Translations under genes and position numbers: made by a program
Notes under the pieces: generated by a model
The model's input: only the letters and a program-made list of their open reading frames with translations
Told to the model about the DNA's origin: nothing
The model's database searches: none
Assembly: GCA_044359525.1 (NCBI GenBank)
Contig: JBIKLY010000129.1
Coordinates: 1 to 5,931 of the forward strand
Length of the DNA stretch: 5,931 nt
Direction: 5' to 3'
Origin: CAJBIL01 sp044359525
GTDB lineage: Bacteria; Pseudomonadota; Gammaproteobacteria; Burkholderiales; Rhodocyclaceae
Shown here: one piece after another, positions 5,812-5,931 of the stretch
How positions within the stretch are numbered: the first letter of the stretch is position 1
Layout: every line of letters starts with the position of its first letter

Positions 5812-5835
5812 AAAGTCGGCGCTGGGGGAACGGCG
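5812..5835 (+). repeat. 24-base direct repeat, right copy
   Basis: Matches 4491-4514 at 21 of 24 positions, in the same orientation. It lies 33 bases after the protease stop and before the tandem REP-like units. GTCG (5815-5818) and CGAC (5836-5839) could form a small stem around it, which the left copy cannot match fully. The two copies bracket the transposase and protease genes. Confidence 0.6.
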
Positions 5836-5877
5836 CGACATGGAATGGTCCGACGGAGAGTAGGGAAAGAAGGTTCG

Positions 5878-5927
5878 CAGAAAACCGTGGTCTGTCCCCT
5901 ATCAGAAAACCGTGGTCTGTCCCCTAT
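5878..5927 (+). repeat. two perfect tandem REP-like units, copies C and D
   Basis: Two identical 25-base units (5878-5902 and 5903-5927), each with a leading CAG and A-run, the core CCGTGGTCTGTCCCC (5885-5899; 5910-5924) and a closing TAT, lie head to tail without spacers. They are in the same orientation as copy B and inverted to copy A. The window ends 4 bases later, so the array may continue. The 42 bases between the direct repeat and this tandem (5836-5877) show nothing I recognise. Confidence 0.85.
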
Positions 5928-5931
5928 TATT

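Noticed and set aside
5878..5927. Tandem 25-base repeats as the start of a CRISPR array
   Set aside because: The units abut with no spacer, no cas gene is present, and the same core flanks the RAYT gene, so a REP-like tandem is the better reading.

Overview
The window looks like a chromosomal segment of a GC-rich betaproteobacterium, most likely from the Rhodocyclales or Nitrosomonadales. This rests on the gene order rplU-rpmA-obgE-proB, on L21, L27, Obg and ProB sequences of clear proteobacterial type, and on betaproteobacterial-style codon use. The taxonomic call is inference; no search was run.

Bases 1-3713 are a conserved housekeeping block, all on the + strand. It opens with an IclR-family regulator whose true start may lie before the window. 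A strong sigma70-type promoter (TTGACC-17-TATACT, 846-874) then drives rplU and rpmA, for the 50S proteins L21 and L27. A 13-bp perfect hairpin (1533-1563) separates rpmA from obgE, the ribosome-assembly GTPase. obgE overlaps proB (glutamate 5-kinase, first step of proline synthesis), so these two are probably translationally coupled. The block joins large-subunit components and a GTPase that helps assemble that subunit to a biosynthetic gene.

After proB the character changes to an accessory segment (about 3714-5931) with compact genes and repeats. On the - strand lies a VapBC-type toxin-antitoxin operon: an AbrB-fold antitoxin (4188-4430) and a PIN-domain toxin (3796-4191), overlapping by ATGA. 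Its promoter sits inside a palindrome that is a good candidate autoregulatory operator. Next is an intact REP-associated tyrosine transposase (RAYT, 4549-5268, - strand), flanked by inverted copies of a 15-base core, CCGTGGTCTGTCCCC. Two further perfect tandem copies lie at the right edge of the window. Beyond the RAYT is a small retropepsin-like aspartic protease gene (5398-5778, + strand) of unknown role.

The most interesting signals are the repeats. They are the RAYT-linked inverted and tandem REP-like units, a second 24-base direct repeat (4491-4514 and 5812-5835) bracketing RAYT plus protease, and a possible duplicated and diverged copy of the 3' end of proB at about 5339-5367. The last would make 3714-5338 look like material inserted just behind proB. 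I see no RNA genes and no CRISPR. No stretch longer than 300 bases lacks a gene.
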